A DNA stretch of 64,000 bases, taken from contig OY755170.1 of NCBI GenBank assembly GCA_963576735.1, positions 18,522,875-18,586,874 of the forward strand, given 5' to 3'. Made by a program: the position numbers and the translations under genes. Origin of the DNA: Bedellia somnulentella (lineage: Eukaryota; Arthropoda; Insecta; Lepidoptera; Bedelliidae). Under the pieces are notes generated by a model. The model was not told the DNA's origin and did no database searches. It worked only from the letters and a program-made list of their open reading frames with translations. This document shows, piece by piece, positions 44,403 through 56,009 of the stretch; the stretch's first letter is position 1; every line of letters starts with the position of its first letter.

Positions 44403-44670
44403 GGATGGCTAACTAGCTAACTGTGTCTCGTTTTAAGTAGGGTGACCATCTGTTGGTGTTTTAATAAGAGTTCCTCTAAAGGATACAAAAACACTTATAT
44501 TTACATATTTTGAATGTTTTTGTTCATGAAAACCTCATGTGGGGACCTGATGCACTCGCAGCCTTTGACACGGTAGCTCAATTGGCAGAGCGACGGGGGT
44601 GTTTACCCGAGGTCGTGGGTTCGATCCCCACCTGTGTCGAAATTTTTCTTTTCTTTATTTATTAGTTATA
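44403..44670 (+). repeat. tRNA-derived SINE plus linked repeat
   Basis: The best-preserved cloverleaf head in the window: acceptor GACACGG/CTGTGTC, D-arm GCTC..GAGC and T-arm GTGGGTTCGATCCCCAC all pair, but the anticodon arm does not form a 5-bp stem with a 7-nt loop. It is preceded by GTTCATGAAAACCTCATGTG. Confidence 0.85.
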
Positions 44671-44709
44671 TTTACATACATACATTATAAAAACACTTAT
44701 ATTTACATA

Positions 44710-46905
44710 CTAGTGGATCGTCCCAGCTTCGCACGGGTAGCGTTGTTTTTTTAAATATCTGAGGTTTCTTTCTTCAGTCACTGCTCAAGCATTGTGAAAT
44801 TCAGCGCAATGTTTTCAATTTATTAAATTTACTAGCTTCTCGCCCGCGACTTCGTCCGCGTGGACTACATTTTTTGCATTCGGTTTACATCCAAAATAAC
44901 GAAACACTATCTCAACTTCTGTTTTTTTATATTTATATTCCCGCGGGTGTTGTAAAGGCCATAAAAGACATTGAGGTTTTTTAAGTGATTGTTGGGCGAT
45001 GCAGTTGGTGAACAATCACTAATAACCTTTATTTTACTACCTTTTCCCAATATATTTCCAAAAGTGGATGAAAAATTAGTATCTCTGAAGCTATGGCTAC
45101 CCTTTTAAGGAATTTCTGGCCGTTAGTAAATACTTATGAATGATTGATAGATGAATTTCATGAATTTAATCGCACCAAGTTTTTTGTTTCTAGATGCCAA
45201 AATGACAAAAAATATTATTATCATTATTACTTTCATTTGCTATATCAACCCTTTAGGGGTTGAGTTCCAAAAAAATCCTGTTTAATTTCTCATAACAATC
45301 ATGAAACAACCCATTCTGTACCAACCTATGATCAGAAATGAGAATATCTTTAGTAAGTACAATTACGGATAGTAGTTGGGCGCTTCGGCGGCGGCCCGAT
45401 GCTGCCCCTACACTGATCGTTCGTGATAGTGGGAGAGTTTAGTGGTGGATCTCCATCCAAAATAATCGCTAGAGTGAAGGGATAGTGCTTGCAATTTTTT
45501 TTAAAAATAATAATACAATAAGCTTGAATCACCTGAGATACGAATCCGAGACGATTAATTCATATAGTTTTAATTAAATATTCATAGTAGATAGTTATAC
45601 CGCTTCGCCACGGGGACGTTACCGGCGGTGTAAATTTTTTTTACGCTGTATATTTTTTATAAGTCTTACTATTAACCAACAAATTTGTCATTTAAACGTA
45701 CACTTATTTTTATGAAAATGGATGAAACCCCTTAATCAATCTTAATCTTTCCAAAATGACCATTAACGAAGAGTCTGATGTTAAATCCATCGATAAAAAA
45801 AATACTCGCTGCAATATGTTGAGCCAGATATGAGTTAAGGTTTTTTGATGCTCCTGTGGGAACCCTTGCGTATTTCTCATTTTCGTGGATTCATCATCGT
45901 ATCATTGAGCTTCTTAATTTACATGTTTATATTAGTTTGCAATATATTACTTTGTTTTAAACGACACACAGCGCCATCTCCAATACATCCAGCAAAGATA
46001 CAATATTTTTGTTTTCCCTCGGGAACATAAATTTTTCCGGGATAAAAAGTATCCTATTATTTAATCCAGACTTCTAACTATATGTCTGCAAAATTTCAAG
46101 GGTATCGGTTCCGTAGTTATGGCGTGAAAGCGGAACAAATAAACAAACAAACAAACTCACTTTCCCATTTATAATATTAGTATGGATTAGTATGGATATT
46201 AGTATGGATAGCACTCCCTAAACAGTTTGGTGATTTTTAATGCGCTTTAATGAACGGTTCAGTATTTCCGTTTAATAGAAAATTTTGGAATAAAACGCTA
46301 TGAAGTATTTATAACAATCTAAAAAATAAATCATTACGTGTTGTAGGATGCAACTACTGGCGCCATCTAGTATGTTATATGTAAATTAGTAACGATTCGG
46401 TTTTGGTCACGGGCGCGATGGCTTATTTTATGTATAATTTCGGTGTTTCTCTACCGATTTCTATGATTTTTTTATTGAATAGGTAATAATGTTACAAAAT
46501 GTTCTTGTGAGGGAAATATTGAAAAATCTTAAAAATTCTCCGTTTTCAGATTTTTTCCTTTGTTAATATTTGATCACCGACCAGGATGCCGAATTTCAAC
46601 TTCCTGGGATATCTGGAAGTGGGTTAGCTTTTTGATCTATATGTCAGTGAGTCACTAAAAAATCGCGATTTTTGGACGTTTATATCTTAATAACCCTTTG
46701 TTATGTATTTATGGAAATTGGGCTACTAGTTTGTATCCTTGATATCAACAAATGAGCCAAATTTGGTTGGTTTATGTTGATTAGACTTTGAGTTATGATG
46801 GTGTAAAAAGTCGCTCCAAATGGTTCGTGTAATATACACATACGGTGCGCGCTCGCCGCCTTGGCTTGGCTTGACGCACTGCCGTGCGTCTTGATATACA
46901 TTGTT
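44710..46905 (-). mobile_element. Non-autonomous Helitron interrupted by a second Helitron
   Basis: On the minus strand the 3' end is CGTGCGAAGCTGGGACGATC, then CACTAG followed by T. The body 46209-46495 matches 55513-55811 and the body 46495-46905 matches 61365-61772. The 1377 bp between are an inserted Helitron. Confidence 0.8.
44832..46208 (-). mobile_element. Inserted Helitron (TCCATAC... to ...GAAGCTAG)
   Basis: On the minus strand it begins TCCATACTAATATCCATACT and ends GGGCGAGAAGCTAG. It sits exactly between A and T of its target (GAGTGCTA^TAAATTT); the uninterrupted site is at 55505-55520. There is no target duplication, as expected for a Helitron. It carries a SINE-like copy (44930-45130) and no helicase frame. 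Confidence 0.9.
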
Positions 46906-46959
46906 TTTGGTAAATCAACGTGTTTTTTATACATATTTATTCTTAATTAATGGATTATA

Positions 46960-47185
46960 AAAGAATGGGTAGCCAGTGCTTGAGAATTAAAATTTCCTCA
47001 GCCACTTTTGGAAGTTGCGTGGGGAAAAGATGGTGAAATAAAGGTTGTTGGTGATGGGTCTCAACCGCATTGCCCAAAAATTCCTTAAAAGCCCTAATAC
47101 CGTTAGTCGCTTCTTACGTACACCCACCAGAAGAAATGGGGTAGTGCTATACTAAGCCGACACCACACAGCTATATTCAAATTCA
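46960..47185 (-). repeat. SINE-like repeat family (copy 7)
   Basis: Nearly full-length inverted copy: GGTAGCCAGTGCTTGAGAAT, CACTTTTGGAAGTTGCGTGG, GGTCTCAACCGCATTGCCCA, CGTACACCCACCAGAAG, GTGCTATACTAAGCCGACAC. Confidence 0.82.
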
Positions 47186-47954
47186 AATCGTTTAATGCAT
47201 TCATGTGGTAAAGTTCGAGATGATACAGGTTATTTTATTTATTGTTCCATGACATGAACCCATATTTATCACTATATTTTCTTAATTAAATGATAAAAGC
47301 ACCAAAAACACTCAAACAGATGAAAAATTGTGGACACCACATTTATCTTGTTTTGATGGAGATACCCGTGACAAATATTAATATCCCTTTTGCCAAACTT
47401 AACCAATTATTTATCTCCAAACCGATAGGCGACAATAATAATAAAAATAAAATACAAAAAAGGAACAGTTAATAACCTGATTTTTATAAAATATTCCCTA
47501 TAAATAAGTTTGAATTTGTTTTTCTTTGAACTTAATCTCGACTGGCAACCGCGCGAGCGGGACACACTTCTCTCTCACACGGCTCTCGTTCTAGGACGTT
47601 TCTCTGCTTGACAGTCTTTAAAAGATAATTAACTTTATTGCATGGTGATAAATTGCATTTTTGTTTACCATATTTTTCTGAATACGCTCTCCTGTTTAGT
47701 TAGTAGCTTCATGAGTCTAGGTTAAGGTTTAAAAAAATAGTTCATAAATAGTGCTTACGTTATGCCAATTCCCAGAAGGAACCGTTCATTGGTTCCGGAG
47801 TTATTAAGGTTTCCTGATGAGGATTATGGCTTGAGGTTTTGAAAATCTCAAATATCTCCATAATGTCTGCAGCTATTCGGTTGAAAGTTATGTCAAAAAA
47901 TAGTGCGGAAATAGTGCTTCCGGACTATAATTATTTAACATAACATAACATAAA
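47186..47954. other. Intergenic, unassigned
   Basis: No gene. 47740-47935 belongs to the ATAGTGC/GAGGATTATGG repeat described at 44190. Confidence 0.45.
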
Positions 47955-48310
47955 CGTTCACGCCGAATATCCCCGAAGGGGTTGGCAGAGGTACTAATAC
48001 TTCTGAACATCACGTGACTTTGTCACCTGGTGTTCAGAGTACCCACGTTTTGCATGGACAGTGTACTCACGTGATAGGGGGCAGGCCTATCGCCGTTTTG
48101 TACGAATACACTGTCACATGACTAAGTACAACTCAGCCATGTGGGTTTCCTCACGATGTTTTCCCTCACCGTTAACAACCATGATAAATTAACCACACAT
48201 ATGTCTTTAGAAAAAACAAATCGGTGTAGGCCCGACCCAGGATTTGAACACTAGTCGTTTGCACGATAACCGAGTGTTCTACCCACTGGGCTATCACGGT
48301 TGCTTATATA
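47955..48310 (-). repeat. tRNA-derived SINE, second family (copy 2)
   Basis: Inverse of the 15668-16015 SINE: AATATCCCCGAAGGGGTTGG, CATCACGTGACTTTGTCACC, GTTTCCTCACGATGTTTTCC, and an inverted head with CAGGATTTGAACACTAG and CTACCCACTGGGCTATCACG. Confidence 0.85.
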
Positions 48311-49574
48311 ATTATTTCCATCCGATTTATTAAGCCCAAGTATATAAATAAAAAGCATTAACTTTCACATACATTTCTGTCCAGGTACACTCCAGCAGAA
48401 AAGTGATTATGCACTATTTATCAAAATCAATTTCATGAAGTTTTAAAATTTGAGGATTATGGCTTGAGGGGCACGAATTAACCCCCTTATTTCTTTTATT
48501 TTAAGAGTTAAATTACGTTTTTATTCGCAAATAATTCTATTGTTCCCGGGTTTTGACGGTACTTGTCCTTCGCTAGTGCTCGGGAAGTCACAGGTTAAGG
48601 AAACAGGTATTGAGTAATTCCGGGGTATGCTTCTCTGTTACACCGCGCTGTTCACCCAGTGTAACTGCAGAGCATTTTTTTTCTTCGCAGTTACACTAAC
48701 GTCTTTTTGATATGAATATAACAGCACTGCAGACATATTATGATAAACGAAACATATCGTTGACTCAACACCGTATTTGGACTTGCGAAATTTTCGCGTG
48801 TTCAAAATCATCAAGAGGTAAAAACACTTAGATTATTTCAGTGCCTCCAGTAAAAAAGGGATTAACTCGACTTAATCCCTTTTGTTTTTATTAAACCATC
48901 GTGATCAGCGCACCGAGTTACATAACATATCAAAAGGACATAACTCTATCTGACCTCCTTCATGGATTTTTAAAACCATCTAAAGGCATAATTGGAGCTA
49001 TTATTGGGTTAAGAGTATTTATAATAGCAATTTTTCTGATTAAAATGGGATAAGTGGAGCTACATCGTTGCATTCCCATGTCATTAAGGATATTATTGTA
49101 CTTAAACATGAATAAAATGGTACAACCAGTGTAGTTCCTAAATACTTCATATCATTTTGGGATCAACATTTGTTACATCTTTGTTAACTTAACAAAATAT
49201 AGACATAACATCGTTTAGTTCCTTGCATTCAGTTACAGTTGAACGTTAACAAGGGATTAAGTCGTCTCACGCCTTTGCATTGATGACTTTACCCAGGGAT
49301 ACCCGCGCTTATACCGAAAAGATATTGGTTGATTAGGTGAATCATAGATATAAGTCGTTTAGTTCCACAGCTTTTTTGATAAAACCAGAGGAACCAAAAG
49401 AAAGAAGAACTCGTGCGACCAATCAAGGAAGTTGCTCTTTCACGTATCATATTCATTGATGTAAATATTTACATGAAATTGTATGTAAAAACTGCTTTTT
49501 TGTAATATAAGGTGACACTTTTGAGTTTGTTTCTCTACAAGCTACAAAAAAAGGGTTATATAACTGGAACTATG

Positions 49575-50098
49575 CCAAGCCAAGCAGTACAAGGGGAATC
49601 ACTGTTAAAAACAAATGGCCGGACGAAGATTTAGAAAAAGATCGTGAGCATATTTTGACATTTCCACAGTATGAAAGCCACTATGCTCGTAATAAAACAT
49701 CAAAGAAATTTTTGTTAACTACTTTGAAAATGCAACTATTTATTCTTTGAATTGCAAAGACCGTCCAAAGGAGGAAGAAGTTTGTAAGACTATATACTCA
49801 AAAATATTTCACAGCTTAAATCTATCATTTAAGCTCCCGATGGTGGATACATGTACAAAGTGTGACATTCTACAAGCAAATTTTCAGTATACTACTTCAG
49901 CAGAAGAAAAAACAGATCTAGTAAACCCTCTCAATGAACCTCAAGCTGATTCTACAGAGCTTACCAGCAGGAAAGCAATGATAGAAATATTGACATTGGA
50001 GGATGACTAGTGGTGTTCACTTTTGATATTAAACAATGTCTTTCCACTCCCATGCTGTCGTCAAGTCGCTATTTTACAAAAGAAGTACCTATAATTTA
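49575..50098 (+). pseudogene. Transposase-like protein remnant with CxxC motif
   Basis: The first frame encodes KNKWPDEDLEKDREHILTFP, then QYESHYARNKTSKKFLLTTL. A frameshift near 49740 leads to SLNCKDRPKEEEVCKTIYSK, LNLSFKLPMVDTCTKCDILQ and so on to 50010. After a further shift, VFTFDIKQCLSTPMLSS follows. This order (ESHYxR, FKxPxxDTCxxCD, TFDxQxxLxTP) is one I know from transposon-encoded insect and cnidarian proteins, but I cannot name the superfamily. The C-terminal part is lost at 50098, where an RTE LINE begins. Lying inside CAGTGCCTCC ends, it is likely the element's own transposase. Confidence 0.65.
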
Positions 50099-51480
50099 TG
50101 TCGGCGGCTTCCCGCGACTTTGACCAAGCCATCGGTCCACCTTGTGGGAGGCTTACCCACACTGCTTCGTCCGGTACGTGGCCGCTACTCCTGATCCTTC
50201 GAGCCCCAAAGAATGTAGGTTCTGCGTGCAATGTGTCCTGCCCGTTGTTACTTAAGTTTTGCAACTCTTCGCGCTATGTGATAGCGCATTGAAGATATGG
50301 CGCAGATTCCCGAACGCAGCCCAATCGAGCTGGATTCGACAGTTGACCTCATTTTCGAAGTTGGCTCTACCTAACCGAATGGTTTGTCCCAGGTCCAAGC
50401 TCGACAATAATAGGTATAACATGGACTTTCGTTTGATCCATTGTAATTTTAAGACCAACTCTCTCAGATAATCTATTGGGGTCCTTCAGCATTTTACATT
50501 AATCTTCAGTGGATTGAGTCAAAACTGCAATATCGTCCTCTACTAACATTACATACATCAGCTCTATAGAGCCTAAAGATATACCTTTCACCAATTACTT
50601 ATCATCCATCCTCTCGATGTGCCTAACAATCTCAACATTCCTTTTTCTTTTTTCTTTACAATATCATCATTTACACCACACCTTTCACGAATCTCGTCAT
50701 TCCTCACACGATCATATAACCTCACATTACAAACTTTTCTGAGGGACCTCATTTCTACTGCATTTACTTGCTCTGTAAGTATAAGACGGCCACGGAGGAC
50801 ACACTTGGACCAAATTGAGAGTGTGCTCAAAAAGGCAGGCGACCGAAGTATGAAGAATAACGGAGCATGTCTGAAAAAATGATGGATGCAGACGAAGCAA
50901 GAGAGGTGTGCCAGGATCATACGAAGTGGCGATCGATAGTCTCTGCCTACCCCAAAGAGAATTCACGGTGTGAGTATATGTATCTATTTACAATATAGTC
51001 AGCAAATCGAAGATGCATGATGTACTTGGCGATTATGTTGATACCGAGCCCTTTCCAGTCCAGAAGCTTAAACACATCTCCAATGCCGCAATGAACAGTT
51101 TTGGGAGGAATTACTTCCCCCTGTCTCGCTTCTCGCTGCAACTGGATAAAATTCGTGTTCTGGTCCTGGAGTTGGACCGACATAGTGGCGTTTTAATACA
51201 AACACTTTCACACCTCGATATATCTGCAAAGTATAGTCCATCGTTCCATCGAATCAAAGGCTATTTCATAGTCCACGAGCTCTAGGCACAGTGGCAGATT
51301 AAACTCCTCGGTCTCCTGTGGATGGTGTCTGAATGTGGGCTATAGTACCAAAGCCTTTTCGGAAACCGGCTTATTAGGAAGGCTGGAAGTCATCAAATCT
51401 ACGAGACACACGATTCGTGATGACTCTGGAAAACATGTACTGGCCGGACGTGCGGTGGTTTAGGTACACACGAAATAATG
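50098..51480 (-). mobile_element. RTE-type LINE reverse transcriptase, 5'-truncated and interrupted
   Basis: Minus strand from 51480: FRKGFG-like start, TEEFNLPLCLELVDYEIAFD, YIEVWKCLY*NATMSVQLQ, IQLQREARQGEVIPPKT, DVFKLLDWKGLGIN and MHLRFADYI. After a 450-bp LINE insertion: DDIAVLTQSTED, MLKDPNRLSERVGLKI, LGQTIRLGRANFENEVNCRI and QLDWAAFGNLRHIF. Motif order and wording fit the RTE clade. In-frame stops and frameshifts make it inactive. Confidence 0.82.
50540..50989 (+). mobile_element. LINE with inverted 5' segment (twin-priming product)
   Basis: 50789-50989 (plus) encodes RPRRTHLDQIESVLKKAGDR to the 3' end. 50540-50787 is the immediately preceding part in the opposite orientation (VEMRSLRKVCNVRLYDRVRN, NDEIRERCGVNDDIVKK). 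The break lies within the codons for GRGRP. Flanking CAATATCGTC and CAATATAGTC form a roughly 10-bp target duplication in the RTE. Confidence 0.82.
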
Positions 51481-52173
51481 ATTTGTGATGAAACATAAAA
51501 CCAACCTGAACTATGGTTATGACTTTAAAAAATCACATTTTAACGGACTACTGGCTGAACGAAACTTCCCAACAGCAATGTAATTACTTATGTGTGAAGA
51601 TTTCTCGCAAAACTTTTCGTTTTTTATGAATACTTTAGTTCCAAAAGCTCTAGCTACCCCTTTTAGGGATTTTTAGCCCTGAGAATATGTATGTATGTAT
51701 GTTATTTAGTTATATATTTAATTACAACATATGCGATTGGGTTTTAGTTTTAAGTTTCAATTTACCAGGCAGATAAGTAATATGCGCACCATGACTGTAA
51801 CTGTAAGGCATGAGTAAGCTCTTTGGTGCCACTGAAACTCATAAGTTGTGAAAAAAATTTAAAGAAATAAACAATATTATTCCCTTTTGGACCATACATA
51901 AATGAAGTATAATAGCATTTATGTCTTTAGGAAGAAAAAAATATATATTTTAACTGCAGCTATGCCATAATTATGTGGTTAACAAGGGAATAGTTCAACA
52001 AAACTATGAAAAAATATATTATTCATGCATGATACATAAACATGGTGTATATCATTTTATAGGTATTAAATGCATCTATAATACTGCATTAACATTTAAC
52101 TGAAATAAATTTAAGTTTTGTTCAAAAAATCAAAAGTTTAGTTTTTTGGCTCTCCTGAAAAGTGCCGATTTTC
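51481..52173. other. Remainder of the CAGTGCCTCC element
   Basis: 51635-51700 carries a piece of the SINE-like family (AGCTCTAGCTACCCCTTTTA, then GTATGTATGTATG). No further transposase motif was recognised in the rest. Confidence 0.45.
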
Positions 52174-53354
52174 AACTAATCCCTTTTTTACTGGAGGCAC
52201 TGATTTTTGCAAAATGTTGCTAATTTTATAAACAAAATTCTTATTACTCGGCAAGTACTAGGAGTTCATAGGTACATTAGAAATGTCCCTTACGCAGGAT
52301 TGATTTGGTATTTATTGTATGCAATTAAGTATGCATATCTCCGATTTTAAATATTCATTGGACTGAGGCTTATTATATATACCAAAGATACCGCACTTCA
52401 TACAAATTCAACGCCCAAAAGTGGACCGCGATCATACATATAGAGAAAATTGTTAGAAATAATTTAATGCCATTATACCTCTGGCAACCCCTTCGGCGTG
52501 AACGTTTATGTATGTTTTTATGTTCAATATAGCAACATAAGAAAAATTAAAATGATTAAATGGAGCGAAGCGTAGCATAGCGAAGAGTTTAACCCTGACA
52601 TTTGTATTCCGTTCGAACTCCTGTTCCTCCTTCGCCGTTCAAGTGATGGTGACCAAAAATGACACAATGGCCAGGAGCGTTCAGATGATAATCATGATCA
52701 TAAATCACATAATCACTGACCCGACGGACTTCGTACTATCACTTGGAAGGATGTCAAACAGAAATATTTAGCTGACCCGTGTTGAGGGTGTCTGTCAAGC
52801 GATGAGAAAAAAGGTGATTTTAATATTATCCTCACAATTATTTCACTTTATAAATTTTAAGTTTGTAAGTAAAGTAGTTTCGTCTGTGCATTGATTCTAA
52901 TGCAGTCAGTTTGGCCTTTTATTATGTAGATGTTGGTGTTATTATGATATATGTTACACCCAGATTGTAAATAAATATATACATATAATGAAAAACCACT
53001 TACAATGTTTAATTTGTAGTCCTTGGAATACATGTTTTATGAGGTGTCAGTCCAATGAATATTGAAAATCTGAGATATGCATACTAATTTGCATACAAAA
53101 TCCTGCGTTAGGGATATTTCTAATGAACTTATGAGCTCCTAGTACTTGCCGAGTAATAAGAATTTTGTTTAAAATTAGCAACATTTTGCAAAAATAATCT
53201 AAGTGTTTTTATCTCTTGATTTTGAACACACGAAAATTTCGCAAGTCCAAATGCGATATTGAGTCCACGATATGTTTCGTGGATGATCATATATCTGTAG
53301 AACTGTTAAATCATATCAAAAAGACTTTGGTGTAACTACGAAGAAAAAAAATGC

Positions 53355-54722
53355 AAAAAAAAAGTCAAAAAGTCAAAAAGTTTATTTTTCAAAATAAAGT
53401 TAAATACTAACATTTTTTGAACGTCAAAGTTTTAAATTAATCGTTAATCCGTTGCTTCGGAAGGTGTTCGTAAAGAGAAGAAGCAACAAAGAAACTCTTT
53501 ACATTCACATTTTTTAATTTTTTCAAAATATGGTTTGTACAATTTCAGTTTATAAACATGTTTTTACTTTACAAAAGATTTTCTATGCGACCAAACCAAA
53601 CGCTAGTTTGACATAATTAAAATAAATTGTCCATCACAAAAACCAATCACATAACGTGAGAAGAAAAATCCTCACCAGACAATTATTCCAAGGAATAACG
53701 AGGGAAGATTTATAGCTTTACGGACATGGTCATGTGCGCGTTGGGTCCTTGTCGTTTAAAAAATCTTGAACACTGTAGTAAGATTTCTTTAAAAGCATGG
53801 CTTTAATTGCCTTTTTAAAAGATGCCACAGGCAATTCCAATATGTCAGAAGGAAGTTTATTGAACATTTTCAGGGATAGTCCCATAAAGGAGTTACTTAC
53901 TTTATTAAGTCTCCACTTCGGTACGTTAAGTTTCTCCTTATTCCGAGTGTTAACAGTATGCCTATCACTAACTTTACTAAATTGGCCTATATTCTTTTTG
54001 GCATACATTAAATTCTCAAATATGTATTGGCAAGGGACAGTTAAAATGCCAATATCTTTAAATTTTTCGCGCAACGAATACCTCGACCTTAACATGTAAA
54101 TAGATCGGATAGCTCGCTTTTGTAAGACAAAAACTTTATGAACATCAGCCGCTTTACCCCATAATAAAATACCGTACGACATAATACTATGAAAATAACT
54201 GAAATAAACAATGCGCGCTGTTTGTATGTCTGCTATTTCTCTAATCTTACGCACGGCATACGCTGCTGAGCTCAGCCTTTTAGAAAGTGTTAATATATGG
54301 GGTCCCCATTGCAACTTAGAATCGATTATTATCCCTAGGAATTTTGTCTCTTTCACTAATTCTACTTTTTCACTGTCAATAACAATATTGGCGTCAACTT
54401 GCCTAACATTCCGTAAAGTAAATTTAATACATTTAGTTTTTTTGGCATTCAGAACCAGGTTATTTACAGTAAACCAATGCAATACCAGTGAGATAGCTTT
54501 GTTTACGTCGTCAAGAGATGTAGAGGATCTCGCTACATTAAATATTAAAGATGTGTCATCTGCAAACATAACTATCTCAGAATACTTTTGTACCATAAAT
54601 GGTAAATCATTAATATAAATCAGAAACAGTAATGGGCCAAGTATAGAACCTTGAGGAACGCCCATCTCTATTTACGATCCTTTCGACGTGGTTCCATTAA
54701 TATCTACCTTTAAAGTTCTTTA
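53355..54722 (-). mobile_element. CR1/Jockey-like LINE, 5'-truncated, with intact RT C-terminal ORF
   Basis: Inserted in the right foldback arm. The 311-codon minus frame 53730-54665 starts inside the GVPQGSILGPLLFLIYINDL block and includes FADDTSLI, NNLVLNAKKTKCIKF, ETKFLGIIIDSKLQWGPHI and a complete C-terminal domain (VFVLQKRAIRSIYMLRSRYS). It ends at a stop and a 3' tail of ACTTTTTG repeats (53355-53390). No endonuclease or N-terminal RT remains, yet the frame is undamaged, which suggests recent insertion. It is related to the fragment at 1-985. Confidence 0.9.
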
Positions 54723-54774
54723 GCTCCGCAGTTACACTGGGTGAACAGCGCGGTGTAACAGCTGAGCATAAATG

Positions 54775-55390
54775 CAATGTATGAATAAAGAGACGTGTTT
54801 GCTTGTTGGATATAGGTTTATTACTGACTAAAGACTTACATCTAACTTACATTATATAATGGTAAGAGGGGGACAAGATGCACTCACACTACACTGCACC
54901 TTCCCCCTTAGCAAACAAAAAAATATTTTTCCAAACATATATTTTTTTAACAAATTTTAACAAAACCACTATATCAATAAAAATGGAATATCGAATAAAA
55001 ATAAAAATTAGTTTTATACTTTTTAGAACTAATTTATCTATGTAATAAATCTTAACTATTATACTTAATTAAATGTATTAGTAAAATCCGGGATAAGTCG
55101 AACAAATCGTAGGCCAAACAATTTGCCGCGTAATCACAATCAAGTATTTTTTTAAAAGTCATTTTATAGTATTTTGACCACATTTTTTTTTATACCTTTC
55201 TCCTTCACAATAGTCATTAACTTTATTATATTTTGTTCATTTTTATACTATTCTCTCTTACATTTTTATCATATATTTAAAATAGTTGTGGACAACCATG
55301 CTTCCATCTCAAGTCATTTTTTTTATTCTTCATCTCTTATCAAGGTACACTAATATGATTATGGGTCGGCCGCCCTTTTACACATTTATT
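54775..55390. other. Intergenic, nothing recognised
   Basis: AT-rich sequence with no coding or repeat evidence. Confidence 0.5.
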
Positions 55391-55395
55391 ATTCA

Positions 55396-55811
55396 CTAGT
55401 GGATCGTCCCAGTTTCGCATGGGTAGCGTTGTTTTTTTAAATATCTGAGGTTTCTTTCTTCAGTCACTGCTCAAGCATTGTGAAATTCAGCGCAATGTTT
55501 TCAATTTATTAAATTTATAGCACTCCCTAAACAGTGTGTAGTTTGGTGATTTTAAATGCGCTTTGATGAACGGTTCAGTATTTCCGTTTAATAGCAATTT
55601 TTTAAATAAAACGCTATGAAGTATTTATAACAATCTAAAAGATAAATCATTACGTGATTTAGGATGCAACTACTCGCGCCATCTAGTATGTTGTATGTAA
55701 ATTAGTAAAGATTTGGTTTTGATCACGGGCGCGATGGCTTATTTTATGTATAATTTCGATGTTTGTCTACCGATTTCTATGTTTTTTTTTTATTGAATAG
55801 GTAATAATGTT
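55396..55811 (-). mobile_element. Non-autonomous Helitron, uninterrupted copy
   Basis: Begins (its 3' end) CTAGTGGATCGTCCCAGTTT and matches 44710-44831 and 46209-46495 without the 1377-bp insert. It lacks the part shared by 46495 and 61365. Confidence 0.82.
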
Positions 55812-56009
55812 ACCTTTTTTAAATTTGGGATGAGTGAGACGTTTACAAACGTAAGAGTAAACAAATATAATCAGAATGATCCGAACTGCTAAGCTATCAG
55901 GAATTACACGTGTTATTGTGAGTCAACCGTAAAAGATAGACACAAACTGCTGAGGATTTTTTTTTAGATAATTTTATGAAGAATATTTCCGTCACACTTG
56001 ATTTCTATG

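Larger units (their letters stand above)
48839..52202 (+). mobile_element. DNA transposon with CAGTGCCTCC inverted ends
   Basis: 26-bp perfect ends beginning CAGTGCCTCCAGTAAAAAAG (48839 and, inverted, 52202), flanked by ATTT on both sides. The empty site in the right foldback arm (near 53200) shows one ATTT. AGGGATTAA motifs recur inside. It carries the transposase-like remnant at 49575-50098 and, within that, nested LINEs. The superfamily is not assigned. Confidence 0.85.
48625..54770. mobile_element. Large foldback element of the terminal-hairpin family, heavily nested
   Basis: The left arm is 48625-48838 plus 52203-52375; the right arm is 53045-53354 plus 54723-54770, inverted. Shared words include TTACTCGGCAAGTACTAGGA, GTCCAATGAATATT (inverted) and CTCCGCAGTTACACTGGGTG. 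The arms are about 360 bp once the DNA transposon (left) and LINE (right) are removed. The central 52380-53040 is AT-rich with no coding. Confidence 0.78.

Noticed and set aside
44573..44641. A functional tRNA gene (also 20424-20493 and the inverse at 40985-41070)
   Set aside because: The acceptor, D and T arms pair, but the anticodon arm is irregular. The three copies share the same non-tRNA leader and tail, so these are SINE heads.
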